Below are positions 1 through 9,673 of a DNA stretch of 64,000 nt, piece after piece. Below the pieces are notes generated by a model. That model was given only the letters and a program-made list of their open reading frames with translations. It was not told where the DNA came from and did no database searches. The number at the start of each line of letters is the position of its first letter. Position 1 is the stretch's first letter. Source of the stretch: Azorinus chamasolen (Eukaryota > Mollusca > Bivalvia > Cardiida > Solecurtidae); NCBI GenBank assembly GCA_963576725.1, contig OY755241.1:71185041-71249040 (forward strand), given 5' to 3'. The position numbers and the translations under genes were made by a program.

Positions 1-388
1 CTGTGTTCCTTCAGCTTCCGTTAGTTTATCCTCCTCTTCCCCTTCCTCTTCTTCTTTATTTTTATTCTATTTTTATTTATGTTTTTTATTTTTATTATTT
101 AATACTCTTAATACTTTAATACTTTTTAATACTTTTTAAATATTTTTTTACATTCGCGGCATCAGGCCAGACTCTGTCTGAGAGACATAGACAGCCTGTC
201 GTCAATTCAACCTTCTCGACAGCTTTGTCGCCTGTGGTCACTCCTGTTTGAACACCAACCATGGCACATGTGGCCCCTGCTGTCCCTACAGCTCCTACAA
301 CAGCTCCTGCTCTATATACTCTGCAGTATTGGAGCCCAGAACCCCAGAAGGCTGGCTATTAGACCTTATCAGTGGGACATGTCTTTAG
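1..388. other. T/C-rich and T-rich low-complexity start, no gene
   Basis: The first 150 bases are pyrimidine-rich and then poly-T/TA-rich. Bases 151-388 have more balanced composition and lie directly upstream of the recombinase remnant. They could be a decayed part of the same element, but I could not find a continuous frame: a TAG at 386-388 closes the downstream frame. No promoter or splice signal is convincing. Confidence 0.5.
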
Positions 389-667
389 ACATCTTGCCCG
401 AATACATCCCAATTCACTCAGGCTCCAGATAGGCTATTAGATCCTTCTGACCGAGATCTTGATTTCCTCCAGATCTGCCTTCATAAAAGGAGGGCTGTTT
501 CTGTCTGGTGGACATTTGTCAATCATGCCCCCTTGGACGATATTTTCAGTGTAGCTACTTGGAGGAATATTTCTACTTCTTCTGACTTTTATCTACGTTC
601 TGTTGAGGCGTCCCATGACAATACGTTGTCCTTGCGTCCTTTGGTGACTGCCCAGAGGGTCATCTGA
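389..667 (+). pseudogene. C-terminal remnant of a transposon tyrosine recombinase
   Basis: The frame is open from just after the TAG at 386-388 to a TGA at 665-667, about 92 codons, with no start codon of its own. The translation shows the order expected at the end of a tyrosine recombinase catalytic domain: an HxxR-like box (HKRR), then PLDDI, then a TW pair, then a terminal FYLR whose Tyr would be the nucleophile. It ends with LRPLVTAQRVI, like integrase-type proteins of DIRS, Crypton and related elements. In the family this domain cuts and rejoins DNA through a 3'-phosphotyrosine. The upstream Arg and Lys catalytic boxes are missing, so the copy is a truncated relic. The family call is from motif recognition only; the exact element type is undetermined. 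Confidence 0.55.
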
Positions 668-724
668 CCAGTTTTTGGTGCCAGTTTTCACCATATCTTG
701 ACCTACAGAAATCAGTGTATTATA

Positions 725-856
725 GATCTGTAGCCGGGTAGAATTTGCGGTGAAACAGTTTAGTCATATGTTTTACTGTGTGGCTTGGAAGCTCAGTCGG
801 TAGAGTGTTGGCATGGTAACCCAGGGACCCAGCGTTCGAGTCCCAGTGTTAGATTT
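725..856 (+). repeat. tRNA-derived SINE-like repeat, copy 1
   Basis: A conserved lead (TGTAGCCGGGTAGAATTTGC onward) is followed by a tRNA-like body. The body has an A-box-like AGCTCAGTCGGTAGAG and a B-box-like GCGTTCGAGTCCC. The anticodon-loop equivalent reads ATGGTAA, so GGT (Thr) sits in the anticodon position. Stem pairing is imperfect and the same lead sits in front of the other copies. This fits a tRNA-derived SINE fragment better than a tRNA gene. A- and B-boxes could still recruit RNA polymerase III. Confidence 0.65.
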
Positions 857-1100
857 TAAAGTGAAAAATGGTAAAGGACCGTCAGTTTTCAATCCCCGCT
901 AATTTATTTTACAGCTATGAAACATTGGGATTTATGGCTAAACTGCACATTTGCAGTATGGGGCAGAGCACCGTGCAGTATTTTATGCGATATGACATAT
1001 TTCTTTTTTGTTTAGTAGTAGATAAAGCTGAAAGCAGATTATATAGCAAATATGTGTCTTTAACAAATACAAATTTTACATTAAAAATCTATTTTGTTTA

Positions 1101-1296
1101 GACCCAACCTCTTTGAATGAATCTACCCAAAAGGAGCATTTACTGGCGAAAAGTAAAATTTTAGAATTTTGTAGTTTGAAACCATTGTGATATATAGAGC
1201 ATTTGATTCTATAGGAGTAAATGCTCTATCTATCACAATGGTTTCAAGAAGTGGTTATTACGGAGGCGTAGAAGTGCGTATTTATGGAGGAAAGGG
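1101..1296. repeat. Family B MITE, left end truncated
   Basis: The centre at about 1178-1247 is an inverted repeat: AAACCATTGTGATATATAGA faces TCTATCTATCACAATGGTTT around CTATAGG. The left flank CTCTTTGAATGAATCTACC and the right flank GGCGTATTTATGGAGGAAAGGG match complete copies elsewhere. The left terminal TTAACCC is missing. It is non-coding. Confidence 0.6.
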
Positions 1297-1430
1297 TACT
1301 CGCGTGTTGGACACACACTTCTAACATTTTCCTTTTCTCTGGAGAAAAGGGTTAATAAATGTATTATTTATATTCTTGTCCAATTCCTATCTTTTTTGTA
1401 CTCACTAGAATTGGCTTGAGACGAATCTGA

Positions 1431-1790
1431 TGAGTACCAGCAAGAATGAGTTTGTCAGAGAAATTGAACCCTTTACTCCATAAATATGCCTGGTTTCTAC
1501 ACAGTCATTTGCAAACAGAGTAGACCCAGACTAGACAGTTGCTTTGATTCTAATGAATACCAGCAAGAATGAGTTTGTCAGAGAAATTTAACCTTTTACT
1601 CCATAAATATACCTGGTTTCTACTCATTTGCAAACAGAGTAGACACAGACTAGACGGTTGCTGTTATTCTAATGAGTACCAGTAAGAATTAGTTTGTTTG
1701 AGAAATTTAACCCTTTACTCCGTAAATATGCCTGTTTTCTACACATTTGCAAACAGAGTAGACCCAGACTAGACATTTGCTGTATGATCC
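1431..1790. repeat. Three tandem copies of a ~120-bp unit
   Basis: Units start at about 1431, 1554 and 1673 with TGAGTACCAGCAAGAATGAG or close variants. Each contains a TTTACTCCATAAATATGCCT end-like stretch and the family A arm GCAAACAGAGTAGACCCAGA. The unit is a MITE fragment that has become tandem. Confidence 0.75.
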
Positions 1791-1974
1791 GTCTGACCAG
1801 GGTATGTCTGCTTATGGCACAATATAGGTATGGTTTTCCAGTGTCAGATAAATATTTGATTTCCTAAATATTCCTATTACCTGTTTCAATACTCAAGTAA
1901 TAAATTATATCATCATGTATACTTTATGATGTAAACTTTTCAATGAATTTATTTTCTCCTGTGTCATGTTCAAA

Positions 1975-2107
1975 GCAAATATAGTAGACTCTGGTCTGAC
2001 GGCTCAAATATAGTAGACTCTGATCTGACGGCTCATATAGGAACCGCCTGATCTGGGTCTACTGTTTGCAATTTTGTGAAAATGCATTTATATGAGGGAA
2101 GTGGTTA
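1975..2107. repeat. Family A MITE with duplicated arm
   Basis: The arm AAATATAGTAGACTCTG plus TCTGACGGCT occurs twice in direct order (about 1978-2003 and 2008-2033), followed by the opposing arm ending at TCTGGGTCTACTGTTTGC. The right end ATGAGGGAAGTGGTTAA matches the GGGAAAGGGTTAA end of complete elements. The doubled left arm is an internal duplication. Confidence 0.6.
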
Positions 2108-2111
2108 AAGA

Positions 2112-2240
2112 TATGTAGCCGGATAGAGATTGTGGTGAAACAGTTCAGTCATAGGGTTTACTGTGTGGCTTGGTAGCTCAGTCGGTAGTGTTGGCATGGT
2201 AAGCCAGAGACTCTGCGTTCGAGTCCCAGCCGAGTCGCAA
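2112..2240 (+). repeat. tRNA-derived SINE-like repeat, copy 2
   Basis: It has the same lead and tRNA-like body as the copy at 725-856, with a two-base loss in the D-loop region (GTCGGTAGTG). The B-box-like GCGTTCGAGTCCC is intact. The match ends soon after the T-arm equivalent, so no shared tail is visible. Confidence 0.65.
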
Positions 2241-2790
2241 ACAATTTGGATCCATATAAAACATTAAGTAATGAGTTGACCTTTCTACACTGGGGGCGAA
2301 GAAGTCTGTCAGTGTTTGTAGTTTAATTGTAAAATTTACACTGATGAATTTGAAGAAAATGTTTGAAGTTTTTCAAAGTTTATTGAAGTTTTTGAGATGT
2401 TTCCATAAAAACTGAATTTCAAACATAATTACTAACTACGTTTTTGTCTTTTATCAAGACTCTGCCTATAGGATTTGGACTACATATTTTCTGTCTTTGA
2501 TGGATGATACTGTCAGAATATTAGAATACATCTCCTTGCCTGTCTCGTTAACACTGCACTGTTAATACTAATATTTAACCCATAACCATTGCACCTCCAC
2601 ACCTGTACCCCTTGTAAAACTAACTCAACTGTGTTAAAATATTCTGATGTTATATCTCCTTAGTAACTGATTCCCAATTTCTCATTCGATCTTGCTTTGA
2701 GAGCAAACTACTTTTTTCTAGGTAGAGTCTTTGTAAAATTTTGAGTAACTAGTCTTAGACTCATTTTTAGATTTTTTATTTGCATCTTAC
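2241..2790. other. AT-rich stretch with nothing recognised
   Basis: There is no frame, repeat or RNA fold that I can support. A TTTAACCCATAACC motif near 2574 resembles a TTAA-CCC element end, but no partner is seen. Confidence 0.5.
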
Positions 2791-2948
2791 TATTGTATGA
2801 AACGAAAGCATGCCTTGTGTTATGTTCTTCATTGATGTATGAAAATCCTGCACTTTATTTTATTTATTTATTTTTATTTTTTTACTCCACTTTGGACAAA
2901 TTTTTAGCTCGTTTTTTGAATTATTATTATTATTATAAGATTAAGGTA

Positions 2949-3062
2949 GTGGGACTCGAACTGGCTTACCATGCCAACACTCTACCGACTGAGCTACCAA
3001 GCCACACAGTAAAACATATGACTGAACTGTTTCACCGCAATTTCTACCCGGCTACAGATCTA
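2949..3062 (-). repeat. tRNA-derived SINE-like repeat, copy 3 (reverse)
   Basis: On the minus strand it reads through the same lead and body: TGTAGCCGGGTAGAAATTGC, then AGCTCAGTCGGTAGAG, ATGGTAAGCCAG and TTCGAGTCCCAC. It lies next to a TTATTATTATTATTA microsatellite at about 2919-2937. Confidence 0.65.
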
Positions 3063-3179
3063 TAACCAATTCCCTCATATAATCGCAACCCTTTGCAGAC
3101 TATAATTACTTAACTGCATTTGTATATTGGTCAATTAATAAACTGTAAAATCATATCTGAGTAAACAGCAGTTTCTGAT

Positions 3180-4240
3180 CAAATGACTGCTACAGTGGCT
3201 GTCAGATCTGGATCTACTCTGTTTGCAAATGTCAAATGGTTCCTACAATAGCTGTCTGGTCTGGATCTACTCTGTTTGCAAATGTCAAATGGTTCCTACA
3301 GTACCTGTCTGATATGCATCTACTCGGTTTGCAAAGGTCAAATGGCTCCTACAGCAGCTGACTGATCTGGATATACTCTGCAAAGGTCAAATGGTTCCTA
3401 CAGCAGCTGTTTTTTTATCTGGGTCTTCTCTGTTTGCAAAGGTCAAATGGTTCCTACAATAGCTGTCTGATCTGGATCTACTCTGTTTGCAAATGTCAAA
3501 TGGTTCCTACAGCAGCTGTCTGATCTGGATATACTCTGCAAAGGTCAAATGGTTCCTACAGCAGCTGTTTTTTTGATCTGGGTCTTCTCTGTTTGCAAAG
3601 GTCAAATGGTTCCTACAGCAGCTCTCTGATCATGATCTACTCTGTTTGCATAGACCGAATGGTTCCTTCAGTAGCTGTCTGATCTGGGTCTACTCTGTTT
3701 GCAAAGGTCAAATGGCCCCTACAGGAGCTGTCTGATCTGGGTCTACTCTGTTTGCCAATGTCAAATGGCTCCGACAGTAGCTGTCTGATATGGATCTACT
3801 CTGGTTGCAAAGACCAAATGGTTCCTACAGTAGCTGTCTGGTCTGGATCTACTCTGTTTTCAAAGGCCACATGGTTCCTACAGCAGCTGTCTGATTTGGG
3901 TCTATTCTGTTTGCAAATGTCAAATGGCTCCTAAAGTAGCTGTCTGATATGGATCTACTCTGGTTGCAAAGACTAAATGGTTCCTACAGTAGCTGTCTGA
4001 TCAGGATCTACTCTGCTTTCAAAGGCCACATGGTTCCTACAGCAGCTGTCTGATTTGGGTCTACCCTTTTTTTCAAATACCGAATGGTTCCTACAGTAGC
4101 TGTCTGATCTGAGTCTAATCTGTTTGCAAAGGTCAAATGGCCCCTACAGTAGCTCACTGATCTGGGTCTACTCTGTTTGCAAATGTCAAATGGCTCTTAC
4201 AGTAGCTGTTTGATCTGGATCTACTGTTTGCAAAGGTGCC
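3180..4240. repeat. ~53-bp tandem array, about 20 copies, made of a MITE arm
   Basis: The unit reads CTGTCTGATCTGGATCTACT, CTGTTTGCAAATGTC, AAATGGTTCCTACAGTAG, with substitutions and some shortened units. The first half equals the right arm of the dispersed family A hairpin. A three-unit block with a T-run (GCTGTTTTTTT) near 3400 recurs about 157 bp later, so there is higher-order amplification. Short open frames here follow from the repeat. Confidence 0.85.
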
Positions 4241-4321
4241 AAACAGCATTTACATTAGAGAAAGGGTTTAACATTTTCCAACCAATAAGGGGCTTTCTGT
4301 ATAACTTTCATCCTTCTTTAA

Positions 4322-4519
4322 CCCTTTCCTCCATAAATACGCCTTTCTACGCCTCTGTAAACGTCTCTTCCCGAAACTCCTAGGGGAGCAAATGTTCTAT
4401 TTATCACAATGGTTTCTAGCTCGAAAATTATAAATGTTCATTTCCTCTAGTTAATGTTCCTGTTTGGTAGATTCATGCAAAGATGTTGGGTCTAAAGATA
4501 GCCTATGAGGTAATGTGTT
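4322..4519. mobile_element. Family B MITE, TTAA at the left end
   Basis: TTAA at 4318-4321 precedes CCCTTTCCTCCATAAATACG. The centre is shortened (CTCCTAGGGGAGCAAATG) and is followed by TTTATCACAATGGTTTC. The right end is GCCTATGAGGTAATGTGTTA, a decayed form of GGTAATGGGTTAA. The TTAA target and CCC terminus are those of piggyBac-like elements. No transposase is encoded. Confidence 0.65.
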
Positions 4520-4549
4520 ACGCTTCCACCTGTCTTACAGACAAGTAGT

Positions 4550-4736
4550 GATGCTAAGTTGGAACATCCAGTTTGGAGGGGTGTTACTGTTTAATTTTAA
4601 GACTCTTACACAAATATTGATGCTAAGTTGAAACTTCCAGTTAAGAGGGGTGTTACTGTTTAACTTTAAGACACTTACACAAATATTGATGTTAAGTTGG
4701 AACATCCAGTTTAGAGGGGTGTTACTGTTTAACTTT
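4550..4736. repeat. 69-bp tandem repeat, 2.7 copies
   Basis: Units begin at 4550, 4619 and 4688 with GATGCTAAGTTGGAAC or a variant and include CCAGTTTAGAGGGGTGTTAC followed by TGTTTAA. The period is exactly 69 bp. No function is evident. Confidence 0.85.
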
Positions 4737-5115
4737 CCTTTTCCCTGTTCTGTATTTAGGCCAAATTTTAATACTTATTTACATAACCCTGAGAGATAAA
4801 GCTTTTCAAACTGGGAACATAATCCTTTGAAACTGGGAACACTTGTTCACCATCACAAATATCATTATGTCTCCCCCATTTATTCATTGCATGGTGACTA
4901 TAGGCATGCTCTTATATACACTGTTTGCAACCCTGAAGACTCCTTTTATTGGAACGTTTTTGAGAATTCTTGTTCGTTCTTGTTTGGGTTATAACAATTC
5001 TTTAAAAAAAATGTATATATATATTTCGTTAATACTTTCAGTGCTGAATTAACAAATAGTCCATTCCAAATTTTAAACAGGTCAGTCTTACTGTGAATGT
5101 TCAGTGAATCTTTAA
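4737..5115. other. AT-rich stretch with a possible MITE end
   Basis: CCTTTTCCCTGTTCTGTATTT at about 4737 resembles the left end of the family A element that is complete at 32715-32954. The rest is unassigned. Confidence 0.4.
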
Positions 5116-5130
5116 AGAGTTTAACAACAA

Positions 5131-5197
5131 AACAGTGCAGACCCTGATAAGAGAGCTTCTTTTGGTAGCTCTGTTATCTGGGTCTACATTGTTTGCA
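5131..5197. repeat. Family A hairpin, degenerate
   Basis: AACAGTGCAGACCCTGATAA faces TTATCTGGGTCTACATTGTT around CTTCTTTTGGTAG. Pairing is imperfect. It belongs to the family described at 12367-12433. Confidence 0.55.
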
Positions 5198-5209
5198 AAG
5201 GGCATTAGA

Positions 5210-6078
5210 TGTTTTTTACCACACTGAAGGGGTTAAATGGTGATAATTTATATAGTGACCTCATTAACCTTTCATTGTTTTTGAACATACAAAGCTCCAG
5301 ATAAGGTGCGTACATTTAAAGATTTTCAAGAAGAGCTCCTTTATTTCTCCACCCAATACTGTGACCACTCTTTAGAATCGTTTGGTGGAAAAATGACAAT
5401 TTTATCTGCAGCTTTTTTATCTGCATACATATTTTTGTGAGAACTTGTCTTATCAATTGTTTGGTATTAATCCATGTCAACCCTTTACTGTATTATGGTG
5501 AATATGTCCAATTTTAGTGAACATTGTAAATAGTGTTGACGTTCTTTTGTTATCTAGTCGGAGGTTTATTCTTAATGTAGTCTCTAGTAGTCAGTTTATC
5601 CCAAGTTCATTTCATGTTTTTTATGAACATTTTATAAGGGGGTGCCTTTTTCCAGTTTCCATGTGCAATAATTGAATTAATGTTCATATATTAGATTGTA
5701 AATAATGCCGTAACACATATTTAAGTCCTTGTCTTTTATTTCAGGTATAAAGTCTCTGTTAATCAGTTTATCCCAAATCTGATTTGAGGTGATAATCGTT
5801 TTCTTAAGAACATTTGTAATATGGATTGTTTGGCATTTTTTCTCAAATCAGTTTTTATCTTATTTCTGGTTTACGTAGTTTTTAATCAAACAGATATGTG
5901 TTCGTAAATGTGCGTATTTGTGTGTGTTTGTTAGATTAACAGAGTCTTTATACTCTTCAACTTATATGTAGATCTAGTGCAATATGTATGGAAAAGTATT
6001 GTTATATACTTGTAGTTATAGTCTTTTATAATTCAAATATGATTGCATGATTTCTTTATATGTATATATTATTAGTTA
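5210..6078. other. AT-rich stretch, nothing coding
   Basis: The only recognisable item is a copy of CTCCTTTATTTCTCCACC ... ACTGTGACCACTC near 5336-5372, which matches one arm of the inverted repeat at 9261-9350. No gene, RNA or element end is otherwise supported. Confidence 0.45.
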
Positions 6079-6080
6079 TA

Positions 6081-6209
6081 CAGTCCTTTCCCAGGGTACT
6101 TGACGATTTATTCCCGGCTGAGGAAAATCATTTTGCCAGAGCCGTTAGGCGAGGGTTACATGATTTTACCAGCCGGGAATAAATCGTCATGTACCCTGGG
6201 AAAGAACTG
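6081..6209. mobile_element. 129-bp palindromic MITE, TA flanked
   Basis: The termini are CAGTCCTTTCCCAGGGTAC and its near-complement GTACCCTGGGAAAGAACTG, with flanking TA at 6079-6080 and 6210-6211. The inverted repeats run about 40 bp each, through GATTTATTCCCGGCTG and CAGCCGGGAATAAATC. TA duplication and CAGT ends suggest mobilisation by a Tc1/mariner-type transposase. There is no coding capacity. Confidence 0.75.
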
Positions 6210-6211
6210 TA

Positions 6212-6895
6212 TAACGAATGTATTATACTGCAAAGTTTTACGGTTCGGATAATTTATATAAATCCATTTTGTCATATTTAATCACTAAACATGATAATTC
6301 CCCTACATGTAATAGCGCCCCAATACATTATTTCTACCCGAAGGTATCTGAAGTGGTGTGCGTATTGTATTTCATCGGCGTTCGTGTTATAATAGATGGA
6401 TGGAGGATATAATAACTCCTCTAAAAGCTGTTTTATTGGTGATTTCAAACCAAAAGTGTTTTTAATTCATTTCTGCATTTTTCCTTTACGTATGAATAGT
6501 TATTTATTTTGAATTTTGCTACTGTTTAGCCGAGTCGAAAAGTCGGTCATTTGGTTTCTGATCATCATACGTGGGGCCCACCATGGGGAATTTCCATGTA
6601 CCCTGTCAGCTCACAAGGTACATGGACTTATGTACACGGCTAGTTAACCAATCAGAAGTGAGGATTTTACTTTGCAGTATAATAATGTTTAGTATTAGCT
6701 CTCAAACTAAAGCTATATTTGTATTTTATGTTGTAATTTTTGTTTTGTATTAGTTCTCAAACTTTGTTTTGTTTGTTTTGTATAAGTTCCTAAATTGTTA
6801 AATTGTAGAGCTATTTTTGTATTTTGTGTTATAATTGTTTTGTTTTAAGAAGTAAGGAACATGCTGCCAGTTCTCATATCTCTAGTTTTGAGAAA
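6212..6895. other. AT-rich stretch, one small inverted repeat
   Basis: Near 6592-6623, CCATGTACC and GGTACATGG face each other, sharing words with the 6081-6209 element. Nothing else is supported. Confidence 0.45.
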
Positions 6896-6899
6896 TTAA

Positions 6900-7120
6900 C
6901 CCGTACCCTCATATTGACGACTTTTGACGACTCTGTCAAAGTCACTTTGTGAAACCATTGTGATAAATAGAGCATTTGCTCCTATAGGAGCAAATGCTCT
7001 ATTAATCACAATGGTTTCAAACTACAAAATTCTAAATGTTTCCTTTTCTCTAGTTAATGCTCCTTTTCGGCAGATTTATTCAAAGAGGTTGTATCTAAAA
7101 ATAGCCTATGAGGTAATGGG
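6900..7120. mobile_element. Family B MITE, TTAA on both sides
   Basis: TTAA stands at 6896-6899 and 7121-7124. The ends are CCCGTACCCTCAT and GAGGTAATGGG. The centre is a long near-perfect palindrome, ACCATTGTGATAAATAGAGC to GCTCTATTAATCACAATGGT, around CTCCTATAGGAG at 6979-6990. The right body CTCCTTTTCGGCAGATTTAT is shared with other family B copies. This is the best-delimited family B element in the window. Confidence 0.8.
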
Positions 7121-7124
7121 TTAA

Positions 7125-7447
7125 CTTGGCGTCTTCTCATGATCAAGCTGTTTGACAGTTCTGTTCTGTTCTATAATTCATTTATGGCATGGCTCTGCAC
7201 TAATTGAAATATTTATTGTATTTGTTTTATAGTTACTGAATGTGTATTGAGGATATGTAAATAAAGATTCTATCTATCTGTATATCATATTTGATTATCT
7301 TTTACAATGACACCATGGTATAAAATATATTATCTATTCTATATTGATTTATAAGCAAACAAAGCTCCTAGAGGAGCCATCTGATCTGGATCTACTATGT
7401 TTGCAAATGTGTAGAAAGCACTTATGGAGTAATGGGTTAAATAGACT
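7125..7447. other. AT-rich stretch with a family A half hairpin
   Basis: At about 7353-7402, GCAAACAAAGCTCCTAGAGG and AGCCATCTGATCTGGATC ... TATGTTTGC form a shortened family A hairpin whose left arm is partly deleted. The rest is unassigned. Confidence 0.5.
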
Positions 7448-8214
7448 AGTGTCTATTCATTGAGTGGCCGCTTTAGAGGGTCTCAGTTATATTCATTGAG
7501 TGGCCGCTTTAGAGGGTCTCAGCTGTATGTCTTACTTGACACTAGTGTCTATTCATTGAGTGGCCGCTTTAGAGGGTCTCAGCTGTATGTCTTACTTGAC
7601 ACTAGTGACTATTCATTGAGTGGTCGCTTTAGAGGGTCTCAGTTCTATTCATTGAGTGGTCGCTTTAGAGGGTCTCAGCTGTATGCCTTACTTGACACTA
7701 GTGTCTATTCATTGAGTGGTCGCTTTAGAAAGTCTCAGCTGTATGCCTTACTTGACACTAATGTCTATTCATTGAGTGGTCGCTTTAGAGGGTCTCAGCT
7801 GTATGTCTTACTTGACACTAGTGTCTATTCATTGAGTGGTCGCTTTAGATAGTCTCAGCTGTATGTCTTACTTGACACTAGTGTCTATTCATTGAGTGGT
7901 CGCTTTAGAAAGTCTCAGCTGTATGTCTTACTTGACACTAGTGTCTATTCATTGAGTGGTCGCTTTAGAGGGTCTCAGCTGTATGTCTTACTTGACACTA
8001 GTGACTATTCATTGAGTGGTCGCTTTAGAGGGTCTCAGTTCTATTCATTGAGTGGTCGCTTTAGAGGGTCTCAGCTGTATGCCTTACTTGACACTAGTGT
8101 CTATTCATTGAGTGGTCGCTTTAGAAAGTCTCAGCTGTATGTCTTACTTGACACTAGTGTCTATTCATTGAGTGGTCGCTTTAGAGGGTCTCAGCTGTAT
8201 GCCTTACTTGCATT
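7448..8214. repeat. Minisatellite of 60-bp and 36-bp units
   Basis: The unit is TATTCATTGAGTGGTCGCTT, TAGAGGGTCTCAGCTGTATG, TCTTACTTGACACTAGTGTC. A 36-bp form lacks the CTTACTTGACACTAGTG part. Both lengths are multiples of three, so one frame stays open (SGRFRGSQLYVLLDTSVYSL-type repeats), broken only by one TAG where AGAGGG became AGATAG near 7850. A block holding the 36-bp variant recurs (about 7608 and 8002), showing higher-order duplication. I read this as a minisatellite, not a protein: there is no signal peptide, flanking coding sequence or constrained codon pattern. Confidence 0.85.
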
Positions 8215-8297
8215 ATACTTATTGGCCTCTAGATGTTCTGTTGTGATCGTTTCATTTGAGATGAGAAAAAAGTCTGCTTAATACTTTCCATGCATTT

Positions 8298-8352
8298 GCA
8301 AACAGAAAACCCAGATCTGACGACTCCTATAGAGCAGGGTCTGCTCTGTTTG
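8298..8352. repeat. Family A hairpin, shortened
   Basis: GCAAACAGAAAACCCAGATC is followed by CTCCTATAGAG and AGGGTCTGCTCTGTTTGC. The left arm is complete and the right arm has a deletion. Confidence 0.6.
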
Positions 8353-8507
8353 CCTATAGATTTGATTCTACAATTCGCGTCATGATCAAAATTCCTATAT
8401 AAAATTTCCTATATAAAAATTAATCTCATCATCGTGTGATTATATTTTACATGTATATTCATCAGATGAAGGATGAAAGACAAGAATGATATAATAATAA
8501 TATAATA

Positions 8508-8705
8508 CAGAAGAACCCCTCTAGTACGACCACTTAATAAACAAACATAACTGTCTTCATAAGCAGGTGGTTGCTTAATGCAGGACGAAGGTAATACAGT
8601 CGTAGCTAAATGCAGGATGAAAGTGAAGCTTTCCTGCATTAAGCAACCACCTGCTCTTACTGACCAATGTTTATTTCTTATGGTTGTTATAAAGAGGTTC
8701 TGCTG
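8508..8705. mobile_element. Family C MITE, 198 bp, TA flanked
   Basis: TA at 8506-8507 and 8706-8707 flank termini CAGAAGAACCCCTCTAGTAC and its partner AAAGAGGTTCTGCTG. The middle is a long hairpin with arms CAGGTGGTTGCTTAATGCAG and its complement CTGCATTAAGCAACCACCTG. In this copy the loop carries extra sequence instead of the usual short core. Ends and target are those of Tc1/mariner-type MITEs. Confidence 0.75.
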
Positions 8706-8741
8706 TATGTTTAAAATATGTATTAAACAGTACTGAAACAA

Positions 8742-9004
8742 TGTCCCTGTTCTCTGTTTATATCAAAGTCCAATACCTACTGCATATCCATGGACAAAAT
8801 AGTTATAATGAAATATGGAAAAGTTTACATAAATTGTAGCCATTTTAGAAAGTAAACAAATTCAAGTTAACAAAATGGCGCCAGGTTGAATTATTCAGTT
8901 TTACAAACTGCCGGAGAGGGGATATTAGGTGTCTGAGGGTAAACATCCCGGATTCTGACACGCATCGTTTGATCTAGATCCAAACTGTTTGCAACAATTA
9001 TAAG
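8742..9004. repeat. Decayed family A element
   Basis: TCCCTGTTCTCTGTTTATAT and the internal CATGGACAAAATAGTTATAA match the body of the elements at 30199-30455 and 32715-32954. The right half keeps GATCTAGATCCAAACTGTTTGC. The terminal TTAA is not preserved. Confidence 0.5.
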
Positions 9005-9015
9005 TTCCCCCTTAA

Positions 9016-9181
9016 CCCTTTCCTCCATAGGCTATTTTAGACACAGCTTCTTTGAATGAAACTACCGAAAAGGAGCATTAACTACAGAAAAGAAAAATGT
9101 TAGTGTGTAGTATAGAAACCAATGGTTTCAACAAGTAACTTTTACAGAGGCGTGGAAAGGCGTATTGATGGAAGAAAGGGT
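9016..9181. mobile_element. Family B element without its central hairpin
   Basis: TTAA at 9012-9015 precedes CCCTTTCCTCCATAGGCTAT; the right end is GGCGTATTGATGGAAGAAAG then GGGTTTAA. The central palindrome is reduced to AAACCAATGGTTTC. It looks like an internally deleted family B copy. Confidence 0.6.
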
Positions 9182-9260
9182 TTAAGGGTCAAAGGTTAAA
9201 GGTTGGAGATCTAAATAAGTTGCGTAAAGTCAAACATCTTCAAAAACAGCTCCTTTATTT

Positions 9261-9350
9261 CTCCACCAGACCCTATACTGTGACCACTTCGAGACGATTC
9301 TAAAGGGTGGTCACAATATAGGATAAAGAGTGGTCACAGTATAGCTGGAG
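9261..9350. repeat. Inverted repeat around TATACTGTGACCACT
   Basis: CTATACTGTGACCACT (about 9273-9288) faces AGTGGTCACAGTATAG (about 9329-9344), with CTCC/GGAG extensions outside. A GTGGTCACAATATAGG copy lies between them. One arm also occurs near 5350, so this is a dispersed family. Confidence 0.65.
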
Positions 9351-9531
9351 AAATGACCAGTTTAGTATTTCGGTAGCTCTGAATAGAGATAAAATAAAAA
9401 GGTTTCCTTGTACACAACAGGTTTATTTGCCATTAGGGGAACTTAAGAATGAAATATCTGACCGAAATACATGTTTACTTTTTACAGAGTAGACTCAGAT
9501 CAGTGTCTGTTCTATTTGCTTATGATATAGT

Positions 9532-9606
9532 ATATATCGAGGGCTTGGTGCAAAACTATTCCAACTTCTTCACTTGGAATAGTTTTGCACCAAACCCTCG
9601 ATATAT
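9532..9606. repeat. Near-perfect hairpin, 33-bp arms, 9-nt loop
   Basis: ATATATCGAGGGCTTGGTGC continues to CCAA at 9564 and is matched by 9574-9606 with one mismatch (C/T). The loop is CTTCTTCAC. The fold is strong on either strand. It could be a small palindromic MITE or a hairpin RNA source; the sequence alone does not decide. Confidence 0.75.
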
Positions 9607-9673
9607 GATTCAACAGTTTCTGCACTGGCTTAAACTTTCCGTGTTCATATGCTATTATAGCAATTAACACCTA

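Noticed and set aside
725..856. Functional tRNA-Thr gene
   Set aside because: T-stem mismatch, unmatched acceptor ends and a conserved non-tRNA leader in three copies point to a SINE.
1420..2370. Hammerhead ribozyme, suggested by CTGATGA words near 1427 and 2341
   Set aside because: The matching GAAA box and stem II pairing are absent at both sites.
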